Assembly: GCA_027596075.1 (NCBI GenBank)
Contig: JADGJC010000202.1
Span: 3,990-67,989 of the forward strand
Reading direction: 5' to 3'
Length of the DNA stretch: 64,000 nt
DNA from: Rhizophlyctis rosea
Taxonomy: Eukaryota > Chytridiomycota > Chytridiomycetes > Rhizophlyctidales > Rhizophlyctidaceae
Shown here: in pieces, positions 1 to 9,497 of the stretch
How the letters are laid out: every line of letters begins with the position of its first letter
Numbering within the stretch: position 1 is the first letter of the stretch
Notes under the pieces: model-generated
What the model saw: the letters and a program-made list of their open reading frames with translations, nothing else
Told to the model about the DNA's origin: nothing
The model's database searches: none
Position numbers and translations under genes: made by a program

Positions 1-2
1 AC

Positions 3-767
3 AGGACATTCCCCAACCCCTCCCACCCCCCCTCCAGACTTGAAGCAACCCGCCACCGGTTCCAAACCCAAACCGTCCCACACACCCCCGAAACCCGCCT
101 CCAAGCCGCCCGCGACATCGCCCTAATGAAAGAAGGCCACAAACGCCCCGCACCCTCCGACCCTACAAAAGCTTACAAAATCTCTTCCCAAACCCCCCTC
201 GTCGCCCCCGACGGGCGCATCCTCCAAAAAAACGAAGGCAAATGGTTTTTTGCATTTGCCGAAACGCCCAACACCATTTCCCTTACGGTGGAAATCAGTA
301 AATTTCTCGACACGAGCTTAATCGATGTCGACGTGCACCCTACATATATACGCGTGACGATTAAGGGAAAAATTTTACAGTTAGTATTAGATCACGAAGT
401 GAAAACCGATGACGTAATCTGTGAGCGGAGTAAAGGAAGTGGGGACTTAGTGGTGACGATGGTCAAGGTCCTTAGTGAGGTTGGTGGGGATGTTGTTACG
501 ATCCGGCGGAAGGAGAGGGAGAAGGGTGAACGGGAGAAGAAGGAGCGGGAGGAGGCGAGGAGGGCGGAGGAAGGGAGGAGGAATGTGAGGAATAGGAGGT
601 ATGAGAGGTTGTTTGAGCCGAGTGAGGCGGTTGACTTTCGGAATATTGTTGGGGAGGGGAAGGGGAAGGGGAAGGGTGGTTTGGGAGGGAAGGCGCAGAT
701 TGAGGTCTCGAAAGCTGTTGCGGTCGACGATTTTGAAGATGATCCGGATGTGCCGCCGTTATGTTGA
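3..767 (+). CDS. DNAAF11: Dynein axonemal assembly factor 11 (LRRC6/TilB-like), C-terminal part; 5' end outside window
   Basis: This is the C-terminal part of the LRRC6/TilB family. These cytoplasmic factors help preassemble dynein arms for motile cilia and flagella. The frame is open from the window edge, so the ATG at 126 is probably internal. The N-terminal leucine-rich repeats would lie upstream, outside the window. From about 215 to 480 the protein reads as a CS/p23-like beta-sandwich (key stretches EISKFLDTSLIDVDV, YIRVTIKGKILQLVL and GDLVVTMVKV), the usual fold after the LRRs in this family. A highly charged Lys/Glu/Arg helix (about 500-620) and a Gly/Lys-rich tail ending in acidic DDFEDDPDVPPLC follow. 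The gene implies a flagellated life stage. Family assignment is from the CS segment and domain order. Other CS-domain axonemal factors are possible but less likely. Confidence 0.75.
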   Translation, partial: RTFPNPSHPPSRLEATRHRFQTQTVPHTPETRLQAARDIALMKEGHKRPAPSDPTKAYKISSQTPLVAPDGRILQKNEGKWFFAFAETPNTISLTVEISKFLDTSLIDVDVHPTYIRVTIKGKILQLVLDHEVKTDDVICERSKGSGDLVVTMVKVLSEVGGDVVTIRRKEREKGEREKKEREEARRAEEGRRNVRNRRYERLFEPSEAVDFRNIVGEGKGKGKGGLGGKAQIEVSKAVAVDDFEDDPDVPPLC

Positions 768-968
768 AGCGGGCCATGCGTTTGTTCATTGTTTACAATA
801 GCGAATGTAAATATTTACAAAATGAAACGGTGAAATCTGTGTCATAGTCAACAAGTCGAAAGACACCCTCTCAGGGTATAAGTGCAAGCAAGTCGGCGGT
901 TCGGATGCGGTCTTTTGATAGGGGACTGATGTTGGGAGGAGTCTATATGATAGGGTAAGTATGACAGT

Positions 969-2131
969 TTACAAACCTACAACCGTATCAGGTGTCCATA
1001 CATTGCGTCGCTCATCTGATGAAATCTGCTCAAAAGTCATCTCATGCCCCGATTTCGTGCTCTGCTGAGGTGATATCCACGGACAGAACCACCTGGCGCT
1101 TGAGTTGAGCATGCTGGCCTCTTTTGGCGCCTTTACAGATTCATCAATCACCTGTGCTCCGTCTTCGGATCAAACGTCCGCTCAGCCTGTGGGTTCGACT
1201 CATCAGCCGTATCCACTGCGTCACCATTCAACCGGACTCTCTTCTCACTCCGCCCTTCGACATGATCAAAGCTCCATAGTCCAGCTTTTCGCGCACACAG
1301 TCGACAGGACGCAAAAGATCGTCCGACCTGCTCGGTCACTTCCCAGCCAAATAGTGCAAGGATTACTGAAGCTTTTGCGACGTCATCTGGAGAAGCTGGC
1401 GGAAGAACACTTTCCATGATGCTCTGGATGTCCCTGTCTGCCTATTTGAGCTTGGTTAGATGGATTCCGCACGAGGCGACCACAAGCAGGATCTTACTGG
1501 GCGGACAGAAGGGTCTTCGAAAGAAACGAGTGGAACTTGGTGTGGTTGCTTCTCAAACGTCTGGTAGCGGCTTTTGAAAGCCTCCTTTGCAGTGCGGAAT
1601 GATGTGGCGGGAAAGCGGTAGCTTGACGCTGAATACGTGGGAAACGTTCATCACCTCAATTGTAAACAAAGAGAGGTCGTGTGTAAACAATTCACCGACC
1701 ATCCAACGCGTGCAACTTCCAAGGGCATGCCGACCCATGCGTTGTTTTCAGACGTGGAACATATTTGGACACAAATTCACGAGCTGAATATAAAACGTGT
1801 CGTGGGTCAGGAAACCTTCCCCACCAAGAGCGAACAGACAGCCCACTTACTCACTCTCATCCAAAGTAGCCTGGTCGGGTATTCGACAGATCAGACGACG
1901 TTGACATGTGGAGCACTCTAGGGTATCGGAGTCTACGTTTATCCATCCGTGACGGGCACACGCGGGGGCAGATAGCTCCTTTGGTTTTCCGGACCAGGTC
2001 AAGGCTTTGTATGTTGATAGCCGGTCCAGCAGGCCCTTGTCGGCCAGCTGGATGACAGCCTCAGAAGTTTGATCAAACGAGTCCAAGCCCGCGAATACTT
2101 CGTCCAGTTTCCGCTTCGTCAGCGCCGACAT
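969..2131 (-). CDS. C3HC zinc-finger protein, ZC3HC1/NIPA/Rsm1 family
   Basis: Five exons can be joined exactly: 1855-2131, 1700-1783, 1498-1628, 1152-1441 and 969-1092. The total is 906 nt, or 301 aa. Exon 1 holds the C3HC domain start (YKALTWSGKP, CARHGWINVD, CSTCQRRLIC). Exon 2 completes it with a TTHGSACPWK motif, followed across a splice by SSYRFP. Exon 4 has the Rsm1/NIPA C-terminal motif ILALFGWE, then the CRLCARKAGLW zinc ligands. The exon 4-5 splice creates EHRWFCPW, matching the family His/Cys motif. Family members include human NIPA (F-box-like, nuclear pore basket) and S. pombe Rsm1 (mRNA export). Introns are 56-71 nt. The donor of intron 2 (GTCGGT) is weak and was chosen because it restores the family motif. 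The gene is divergent from the neighbouring HIBCH gene. Confidence 0.85.
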
Positions 2132-2427
2132 TTTGGGAAGCTTTCAGTATGCTTGACGTTGCAAGTTGCATGCAAAAGCTGCCTGGAGTCTTCAGATGAA
2201 CGCGAGCGATGAGGGAAGAGGAATGGAGGTCCCTTGAGTGGAAGGCCGTGGCCGTGATGCGTGATGCGACATGTGTCATTATCCAAGCCACACCCACAAT
2301 CCAATTCCAAAATGAACCGAACGCGTATTCTTGCTCGTCAAACAGCATCTATTTATAAACCCCATCCCATTTGCGGCAACGACAGCAGAGTTCTTCACCA
2401 TACCAAGTTGGGCCCCTTATATCTCCA
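2132..2427. promoter_or_regulatory. Shared divergent promoter region with a TATA-like box
   Basis: These 296 bp separate the start codons of the divergent ZC3HC1-type and HIBCH-type genes and must hold both promoters. A TATA-like CTATTTATAA at about 2348-2357 lies about 75 bp upstream of the HIBCH start. No clear box was seen for the minus-strand gene. Confidence 0.4.
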
Positions 2428-4852
2428 ATGCTACTGTCCGCACTATCTCGTAGAGTGGCTCGCGGAGCAGCGAGATCAGTAATGACCCGGGCAGGCTCAG
2501 TTGCGTCACATCGCGCAGTGGCAGCCCGCAGGTTGGGTGGACTGAACGGTCATCTTCAAAACGGACATAACTCAATGGCAACAAGAGTTAGTATTCTGAC
2601 ATACAGTGCGTCGGGAACTGCTAGCAGCTTACCTTGTCATTGACTTGTAGGAAGCACACACCGAAGCAAGCTCCAGCCATGGGGTATCCTCCTCGCCGAA
2701 AACGTCAACCGGAGCTGAAGTTCGTCTTCAAAAACAACAGTCCCTGCGAAAATTTGTTTTGAACCGACCAGCAGCCCTTAACGCTCTTAGTCTGCCCATG
2801 ATTCATACAATACGGGCCCAACTGGAGGTAAAGCACTGTCTTGACTTGCCTTCACGAAATGGTGCTAAACATGGTCCGATTGGCAGGTGTGGGAACAATC
2901 CGATCAATGCCACGCAATCGTCTTCACGAACGCCGACGGGGCTAAAGCATTCTGTGCTGGAGGGGACGTGAAGGGTGGGTCATGTATCACAAGCTGATGT
3001 GTGAAGCACCACTCACGCCTGACTTTTGGTCGCAGAATGTATCCGGGTGGCAGAATCGCAGGGTGTTCCGGCCGCGTTGGAGTTTTTTGAAGAGGAATAC
3101 AAGCTAAATCACTTGATCGGGACGTCGAAGAAACCTATCATCAGCATCATGAACGGCATAACCAGTGGGTAGAGCGCATGACATCAGCTTCCCAGACAGT
3201 TCACTCATCAGTCTATTCTGGTGATCAGTGGGAGGAGGCGTAGGGCTTTCGGTACATGCTCCATTCCGCATCGCAACAGAAAACACGCTTTTCGCTATGC
3301 CGGAAACTGCTATTGGTTTCTTCCCGGACGTAGGAGGGTCATTCTTCCTCTCGAGATTGGATGGTTCGCTCGGCCCGTTTTTGGGACTGACTGGGCATCG
3401 GTTGAAGGGAGAGGAGGTCTTGTGAGTCCAAAAATTTGGGCTGTCGAGTTCATTCAACAAGATCGCTGATGGATTGGACGCAGTTTGGCCGGCATCGCAA
3501 CACACTTCGTTCCCGCATCCCGCCTGAAGAGCTTGTTGAACCGGTTGGCTGAGTTGGAGACGGATGAGATTGATGTCGTAAATGCTGCGATCGAGGAGTT
3601 TGTGGGTGAGTTTGGAAGGACGGCCGGCCGCAACCTACTGGCTATTTACAAATCTGTCGCTGCTGCAGGTGATCCATCCTTGGAGAAATGGCAAAACTGG
3701 AGTTTGGGTGGGGAGGTTGGTGCCGCTATTGATCGGTAGGCGTGATGTGACCAACATCTGGGCGTTGGCTGGAGCTGACTATTCCGACGCAGGTGTTTTT
3801 CAAAAGGAACACTAGAGGAGATTGTCGAGGCGTTGGAGAAGGAGGTAAAGCTGTTATGCTTGTTTTGAAGTACATTTTTGGTGGGCTGACCGGATTTGAA
3901 GGGAACGGACTGGTCCCGCCAAACTTTAGAAACACTCAACACCATGTCACCCACCAGCTTAAAGATCGCGCTAAAGCAAATACAGTTTGGCAAAGGGCAG
4001 GACTTTGCGCGATGCTTCCAGATTGAGCGGTATCTGGCGAAGCGCATGCTGGTGAGTGATATGCATCTCTATGTCGCCACATTCATAGGCACACATGAAT
4101 GACATAAACAAATAGGAAATCAAAACCGATTTTTACGAAGGCGTGAAAGCCAAGCTAGTAGAGAAGCGGCCAGCAAAGTGGATGCCGTCATGGGAAGAGA
4201 TGGGAGCGATGACACCGGAAGTTGTGAATAAGTTCTTCTTCACAATACCAGCGGGCGAGAGGAGAGAGCTAAAGTAAGAGTTTTGCGTTCATTTGGGCCG
4301 GGAAAGGGATACGACGAAGTGGACGGGATAGAGACTTTTCGATGACACTGACTGATTGACGCCTTTGTTTAGATTATTGAACAACACGACGTATTACAAT
4401 TACCCGCACCGAACGTTATCTGGACTGCCTACGTATAATGACATTTCGAGAGTTGTTTATGGTATGTATGGAGATCAGACCTGTTGCGATATTCACTTCT
4501 TGTTGTCGACAAGGCTTCACCTGACGTATCCTTGCTCCACACAGGACAAGGTCAGATAAAACGGCACGCACCACCGAAGACAAAAGCGGAGCTTCTTGAA
4601 TGGTATGTTATGGGTCTTCCGACTGCTACTTTCGCAATGTTTGCATCCTTAGGCACCCCACTAACTCATGAGTGCAGGTTTGAAACCTATTGGGGAGGCT
4701 ACGACGAGACGGTGCTTAACGGGCGGACGGAAAACAACATTGATCATGGGTACGGGAGGGGCAAGACGGGGTTGCGGGAGAAGGTTATCACGTTGATGGA
4801 TAAGTATGTGGAGGAGACGGAGTTGGGACTTGTATGTCGGATACCACAATAG
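2428..4852 (+). CDS. EHD3: 3-hydroxyisobutyryl-CoA hydrolase, mitochondrial (HIBCH/EHD3 type)
   Basis: Twelve exons splice cleanly to 1680 nt (559 aa): 2428-2586, 2651-2827, 2887-2974, 3036-3164, 3229-3421, 3484-3735, 3793-3844, 3902-4051, 4116-4273, 4373-4461, 4545-4602 and 4678-4852. The product belongs to the crotonase superfamily. It cleaves 3-hydroxyisobutyryl-CoA in mitochondrial valine catabolism. The first 30 residues ([20 protein letters not shown]) form an Arg-rich presequence without acidic residues. Signatures follow in order: [68 protein letters not shown] and [17 protein letters not shown]. After the crotonase core an extension of about 100 aa ([10 protein letters not shown] ... 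[10 protein letters not shown]) makes the protein longer than mammalian HIBCH, as in fungal Ehd3. Fungal Ehd3 is also a mitoribosome component (mS47), a possible second role. Confidence 0.92.
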
Positions 4853-5226
4853 GAGAAGGGTGTGGAGATAATGGTGTTGGATCTATGTTCGTTCCTGAAA
4901 GCGTGGATGTTGAACTCTATGGAATTCATGTTTTTGAGTTGGAGATTGGAGATTGAGTGTTGGGGCTGGATTTAGATGCATGGAGTGAGATTCCAATTTC
5001 AGTCCCAAGATATTTGATTTCCAAAGACGGCAAATTTGATCCCGTAGTTACAATGGCAGCGCCAACGTGCCCTGCTTCATCTGCAAATGCATATCCAATT
5101 CGTACCCAATTGCCACATCCGAAAAGCTGAAAGCGATCAACTCAACTCTGCAGAAATTTTTCAGCTCATTATTCTCGCACAAGCGTAATGCGACCATCAT
5201 TTAACTCTCACCTACCATCTCAACAT
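4853..5226. other. Intergenic spacer, 374 bp
   Basis: This spacer lies between convergent 3' ends (HIBCH-type gene on plus, family copy A on minus). I see no open frame with coding character, repeat or RNA gene. Confidence 0.5.
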
Positions 5227-6476
5227 TCACTCCAAGCCCCGTCTAACATCACAACCCCCCAAACGCGCGACCACATCCTCCAACAAACAATAAAACGACT
5301 CTGCCTCATCCCCTCCCGGCACTTTCCCATGCCTAATCAACTTCGCCTTATACATCGCCATAAGATCCCCCACCACCGCCTTTTTTAACTCTACTTCCAT
5401 CGTACAATACGCCATCTTTCCGTCCCCACCAACCTCATCCCAGCACACACGTAAAGGGTTAAACACCCTTGCTTTCAGGTACTGCGTCAAGACTGAGTGC
5501 TGCACCCATGGGTGACGGGGTGCGTTGGGGGAGAGTCGGTGCATTGTTGCGTGGTTTGGTGTGAGTTTATATATGGTGGATGTGTAGGGGGGGAAGGTGA
5601 AACTGGTGATGGAGTGGGATTGGAGTGTGTGGAAGGTTTGGAGGTCTTTGAGGAAGTTTGGGGGTGTGAGGATGGGCTTTTTGAGGTTTGTTCGTTGAGT
5701 TTGGTGCTGTTGGTATAGTTGGATACTGGTGTTTGAAATATTGGGGGTGCTGATTTAGAGTAATTAGGTGGTATTGAGAATGGGCGCAATACCTGCTGAA
5801 TGATGATGAGGGACTAGAGGACGAAAACGTACTTTTGACGAGGACGTTTGGACTGAAGCTCGTCCACCGTCTCCTCCCGTTGAGTTCTTTTCTGAGCTGG
5901 ATTTCCAGTGACGGTGTCCTTGTCGAGGCCACCAGAAGCGCCAGATGCGGAACTAGACTCCCTCACTAATTTGCATCGGTAATCAGCATGACAAAGTACG
6001 GCGTTTTCAAAAAGGCTTGCCAATCGGAAGGTCAGACTGACCTAAATTACCGCCCGCAGGCACTTCATCCGAGATTCTTCTCGTAACTGATCACTAACTT
6101 CAGTTGGTATCGCGCTTCTCCTCATAAGCCTTTACTACCGTCGCAATCGCCTCCCAAACTCCCGGCGAATCAAAAAGGAACGTGCCTTGGAACGTCACGG
6201 TAGTAAAGCGAAGACCACTTTCATCCACCAACAAAACAAATTGCGTCGCGTTGGGTACAGGCTGTCTCAAGCTCCTTTCGAGCTGCTGTCCTCGGTTTCC
6301 TTCTCCTTCAAAGGTTGCTCAAGATAGGTGATTCTAGTGTCTCGGTCTGCCAGACTCTCTTTCAAATCCTGGAGCTCTTGCAACGAGAGCCTGTGAGCCG
6401 TTTTTAGCTGCGTTTCCAACGCGGATTTTTCGTCGGCAAATTGTCTCAGCGTGTTCAATATGCTTTCGATGTCCAT
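5227..6476 (-). CDS. Tandem family copy A: internally deleted coiled-coil / NLS / winged-helix-like protein
   Basis: This is a short member of the five-copy family and I do not recognise its function. The ATG at 6476 opens a 69-aa coiled-coil exon (EKSALETQLKTAH, LQELQDLKESLADRD), shorter than in the siblings. It is followed directly by only the tail of the OTU-like domain (TQFVLLVDESGLRFTTV, about 6235-6130). The winged-helix-1 segment and the OTU core present in copy C are missing, an internal loss of roughly 1.3 kb. The linker KRTQREETVDELQSKRPRQ (bipartite NLS) splices in frame (donor about 5831, acceptor about 5756) into an intact C-terminal domain (KKPILTPPNFLKDLQTFH, FNPLRVCWDEVGG, MAYCTMEVELKKAV). 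The splice from coil to OTU tail and the next one are unresolved, so the copy may be a functional mini-gene or decayed. Confidence 0.5.
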
Positions 6477-6793
6477 AATGAGAGTATGTGGTTTGGTGTT
6501 CTACCCTGGCGTTGTAGCGGTGTGTTTGACTTGATGAAGCAAAAGGCTCTTGGCTTATTTTTGATAAAACTTGTGAAGAAGGCGACATGATTCTGCCATG
6601 ATAAGGAGGAGGCGTTGAATGCGGCACCACTGCAAAAGGTTTCAGAGCGGCACTGCCTCACGGCAAGTGACCACCTTGCTGATTGAGCCGCAAAATCATA
6701 TCTCAATCTTCAAATCGTCACCATGACTTTCATAGAACCAGAAACCATATGTTCAACGGTATCATTCCACTGGAAGTGACAGCCTTCCACCAC

Positions 6794-6818
6794 CACCACG
6801 CGCTGTCTAAGCCACATC
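6794..6818. repeat. Shared cluster element, site 1
   Basis: The element CACGCGCTGTCTAAGCCACA is closely repeated at about 9078, 12913 and 17037, once in each spacer of the tandem family. Here it lies about 320 bp upstream of copy A's start (minus strand). It is either a relic of the duplicated unit or a shared control site. Confidence 0.5.
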
Positions 6819-6966
6819 TGTGCCATCTTCTCCAAAATCGACATCGATTATCATGAACAAGGCTGATGCCCAGCACAGCAAAGAAACACTAGAACCCCTC
6901 ATATCAGAAGAAGCACAATGTGTCAGTCTTGTCAATTATCTCTGACAGTCACGAACCTCGGGAACC

Positions 6967-8363
6967 TTACGACGCAGATACCTTTAATGCGGACATCACA
7001 CCTCCTTCCCCCAACTTTTCCACCACCGCCCTCGGCAACCGAAAGAAAAACTCCGTCCTCGCATCCATCCCCCACTCCAACAGACCCATCAAAACCAACT
7101 GTCCACAACCTTGTCCCACCACTTTTGCCAAATCTCCTTTCATATGCGCATAAACCAACTCAGAACACCGCATCTTGTGTAAGCATGTCCGCAACGGGTT
7201 GTACTCCTTTTCTTTGAGCTTTTGCTGGATGGTAGAGAACGGAACCCATTCGCTCTGTGTAGAGGTGGCGAGACGCTGCACGGTGCCTAAGATTGTTGCG
7301 TGGTTGAAGGGGATTGGTGTGGGATGAAGTTGCGATGGGAATTGATGGGCTTGAAGATTATAGAAAGTTAGGAGCTCTTTGTCGAAGTCTGGTTTGGTGA
7401 GGCTGGGTTTGTGGAGAAGTTGACGCTCAACTTGGTGGGCAGCGTATAGTGTTTCGTCTTGGAATATGATAGGGTGTGCGCTGGAGGTGGAAGAGGAAGA
7501 GTGCAAGGCGGTGACGATAAGCAAAGATGCGTATCTTGAAAAGGTAGACCTGCGAACTGCCTTGTCAGAAGACGAATTTGGTGCAAACCTTTGGCGCAAA
7601 CGTTTTGATTGATGTTCATTATCCGTCTCGAGTGGGTGAGATCTTCTCTGCGATTGTGTCGCGGTGGTGTCTCTCTCGGTCCTTGAGATGCGACGAACGA
7701 TCATTCACAGTTTTCTACTCAAAGAGCGTCAGAGTCGCTTACCAGTTGAGATCTGTAAGACCATCAAATTTTGAGCTTCGTTCCGGGTTTTGGCAGAGAG
7801 CAGTTCGTCCGTTGATGGGAAGCTTATAGCGTTGAGGGCTTCAGTCATGTTCCTTATGCAACTCGTCAAGCGAATCTCTACCAACCTTCCTCCTTCCCTT
7901 GCAGGTACAATAGGTGAGGAAGATCGACATGGCATGCTGCTCGGCGGTTGTGGTTGGATTTGTGAATTGAATTGCTGTGATGACGATTCGCTCATGCTCT
8001 GCGATCGACACGGTATGATGTTTTCCTCGGTTACACTTCAGCAGGGCATTGCTGTTAACGATATTACGCCTACAATTGCGAAAGACTTTTCAGTTACCTG
8101 TCATGATTTTGCAATTCGTTCTCAAATCTCCTCAAACCCTCATTGGATAACTTTAGCTGTTCCGCCAACGTATCTCGTTCCTCCTTCAGTCTTCTACATT
8201 CAGCGTCTTTGACTGCCAAATCTTCCTTGAGCCGCTTATTCTCCTCCATCAAGTTATTGTTGATTGCTCTGCCAAGCAGCAGCTGCGTCTCCAATTGCCT
8301 TTTCTCGTCAGCCGCCGCGTCCTCTTCTAAGCCCACCTCCTGCAATAATGCGGCGTTGGCCAT
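6967..8363 (-). CDS. Tandem family copy B: coiled-coil + NLS + winged-helix-like protein lacking the OTU-like domain
   Basis: Function is unknown. The ATG at 8363 begins a coiled-coil exon (DEKRQLETQLLLGRAI, EENKRLKEDLAVKDAE, LKEERDTLAEQLKLS). A phase-2 intron (donor near 8100) joins it to the Ser/Gln-rich linker (SMSESSSQQFNSQIQPQPP). After a segment shared with no sibling, the NLS region (RRSHPLETDNEHQSKRLRQR) and the complete C-terminal domain follow: PTPIPFNHATILGTV, STIQQKLKEKEYNPLRTC, CGQLVLMGLLEW, VVEKLGEGGV. The central winged-helix-1 and OTU-like exons of copy C (about 1.2 kb of coding) are absent. One junction (about 7735-7660) could not be resolved in frame, so a null allele cannot be excluded. 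The upstream region resembles that of copies C and D. Confidence 0.5.
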
Positions 8364-8496
8364 GATTGCTACTAGTGACAGCAATGAGAAGCAGGGTAGT
8401 ATTGTTATGAAACGATTGTTTCGGCAATAGCGGTTGGTGTGTTGGCAAAGTCCTTACAGAGAGTGGAGTGGGTGGTGGCAAGGGCATTGTCATAAT

Positions 8497-8546
8497 AAAA
8501 CCCTGTTGTCAACTGCGAGATTCTAAGGAGGGACAACTGCATATGA
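8497..8546 (-). promoter_or_regulatory. Shared upstream elements of family copies B, C and D
   Basis: AAAACCCTGTTGTCA at 8497-8511 recurs exactly at 16121-16135, upstream of copy D. GGAGGGACAACTGCAYATGA at 8527-8546 recurs at 12477-12496, upstream of copy C. All sites lie 110-200 bp before the respective start codons. They may be common promoter elements or simply recent duplication of the upstream DNA. Confidence 0.45.
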
Positions 8547-9497
8547 TGACAGGCATGACGCTTGAGGAGTCAAAGCGCGATGTGTCTCCATGGTGCATGG
8601 CTTGCGCCAAGTGGACCAAAGTACTACCAGCGCATTTTTCGGTCTTCAAATGTGTAGAATTCAATGACATACACGATTCGCAAATGTGTAATATTCAAAC
8701 ACATACACGATTCGCAAGTATTAAACTGGCAAGTCTGACAGATTGTTGGGCAGAAATGATGAGATCTGACCGGCACAATGTCCTTTTTGTTCAAAAAGTT
8801 ATGGAATTGTATGATAACCTCGACAGCTCCTTATGCTGTATATTATCCAGGGCGACATTTTCAAGACCAGTCTTGGTGCGTGGTACGTGGTGGGTGCATC
8901 AAGGTGGACTTTATGGACCTATAAAGTGGAAGCGACAAATTCAACTAATCCATGTCGTCACAAGATCATTATAATGGCGGAACCAGGAAGCCATGCTCCA
9001 TAGCGAATCAGCGAACAACTCCCCCCTCCCCCCCGAGCGATTCTCCTTAACGAATAACTGCGACAGCACTCAACTGCGACGCGTGGTCTAAGCCACACCC
9101 CTTCCAGTTTTCTTTTTTAATCTTCAGGGTTTTTGTATACTGCAAGAACGAAATCCACTTCGAATCACTGAACGATTTTTACTACAAAGACCAAGTTGCG
9201 GTGGTGCGATGTTTGTTTCTTATTACGCCGAAGACTTCATCGGACATGTTAGTGCTCCATCCTCCACAGGACAAGGATAGACGAAACGGTACGCCTTTGA
9301 GCAAAAGCGCAGAACCAATCGACTTTCCGCCTTCATTTATGGACAAACCATAGGCCCATATGCAAGCTAAAACTGCCAGTCATACGACATAGGGAATAGC
9401 TAATTTCTCTTCATGCACTTTCTGCCAGGTAAGCTCTGGAAGGTTTCTGACGGGCGATAAGCATTGCGATCTACAATCATTATCGTTCCTACTGCGC
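8547..9497. other. Intergenic spacer between family copies B and C
   Basis: No convincing gene is seen. The spacer holds a short imperfect direct repeat (CATACACGATTCGCAA twice, about 8669-8717) and the shared cluster element. Confidence 0.4.
9078..9101. repeat. Shared cluster element, site 2
   Basis: GACGCGTGGTCTAAGCCACA is a diverged form of the element found in each spacer of the cluster. It is followed by a CCAGTTTTCTTT stretch that is also partly shared with site 3 (about 12943). It lies about 715 bp upstream of copy B. Confidence 0.45.

Noticed and set aside
5497..5718. Valine/glycine-rich plus-strand frame opposite family copy A
   Set aside because: It is the antisense shadow of the winged-helix exon of copy A.
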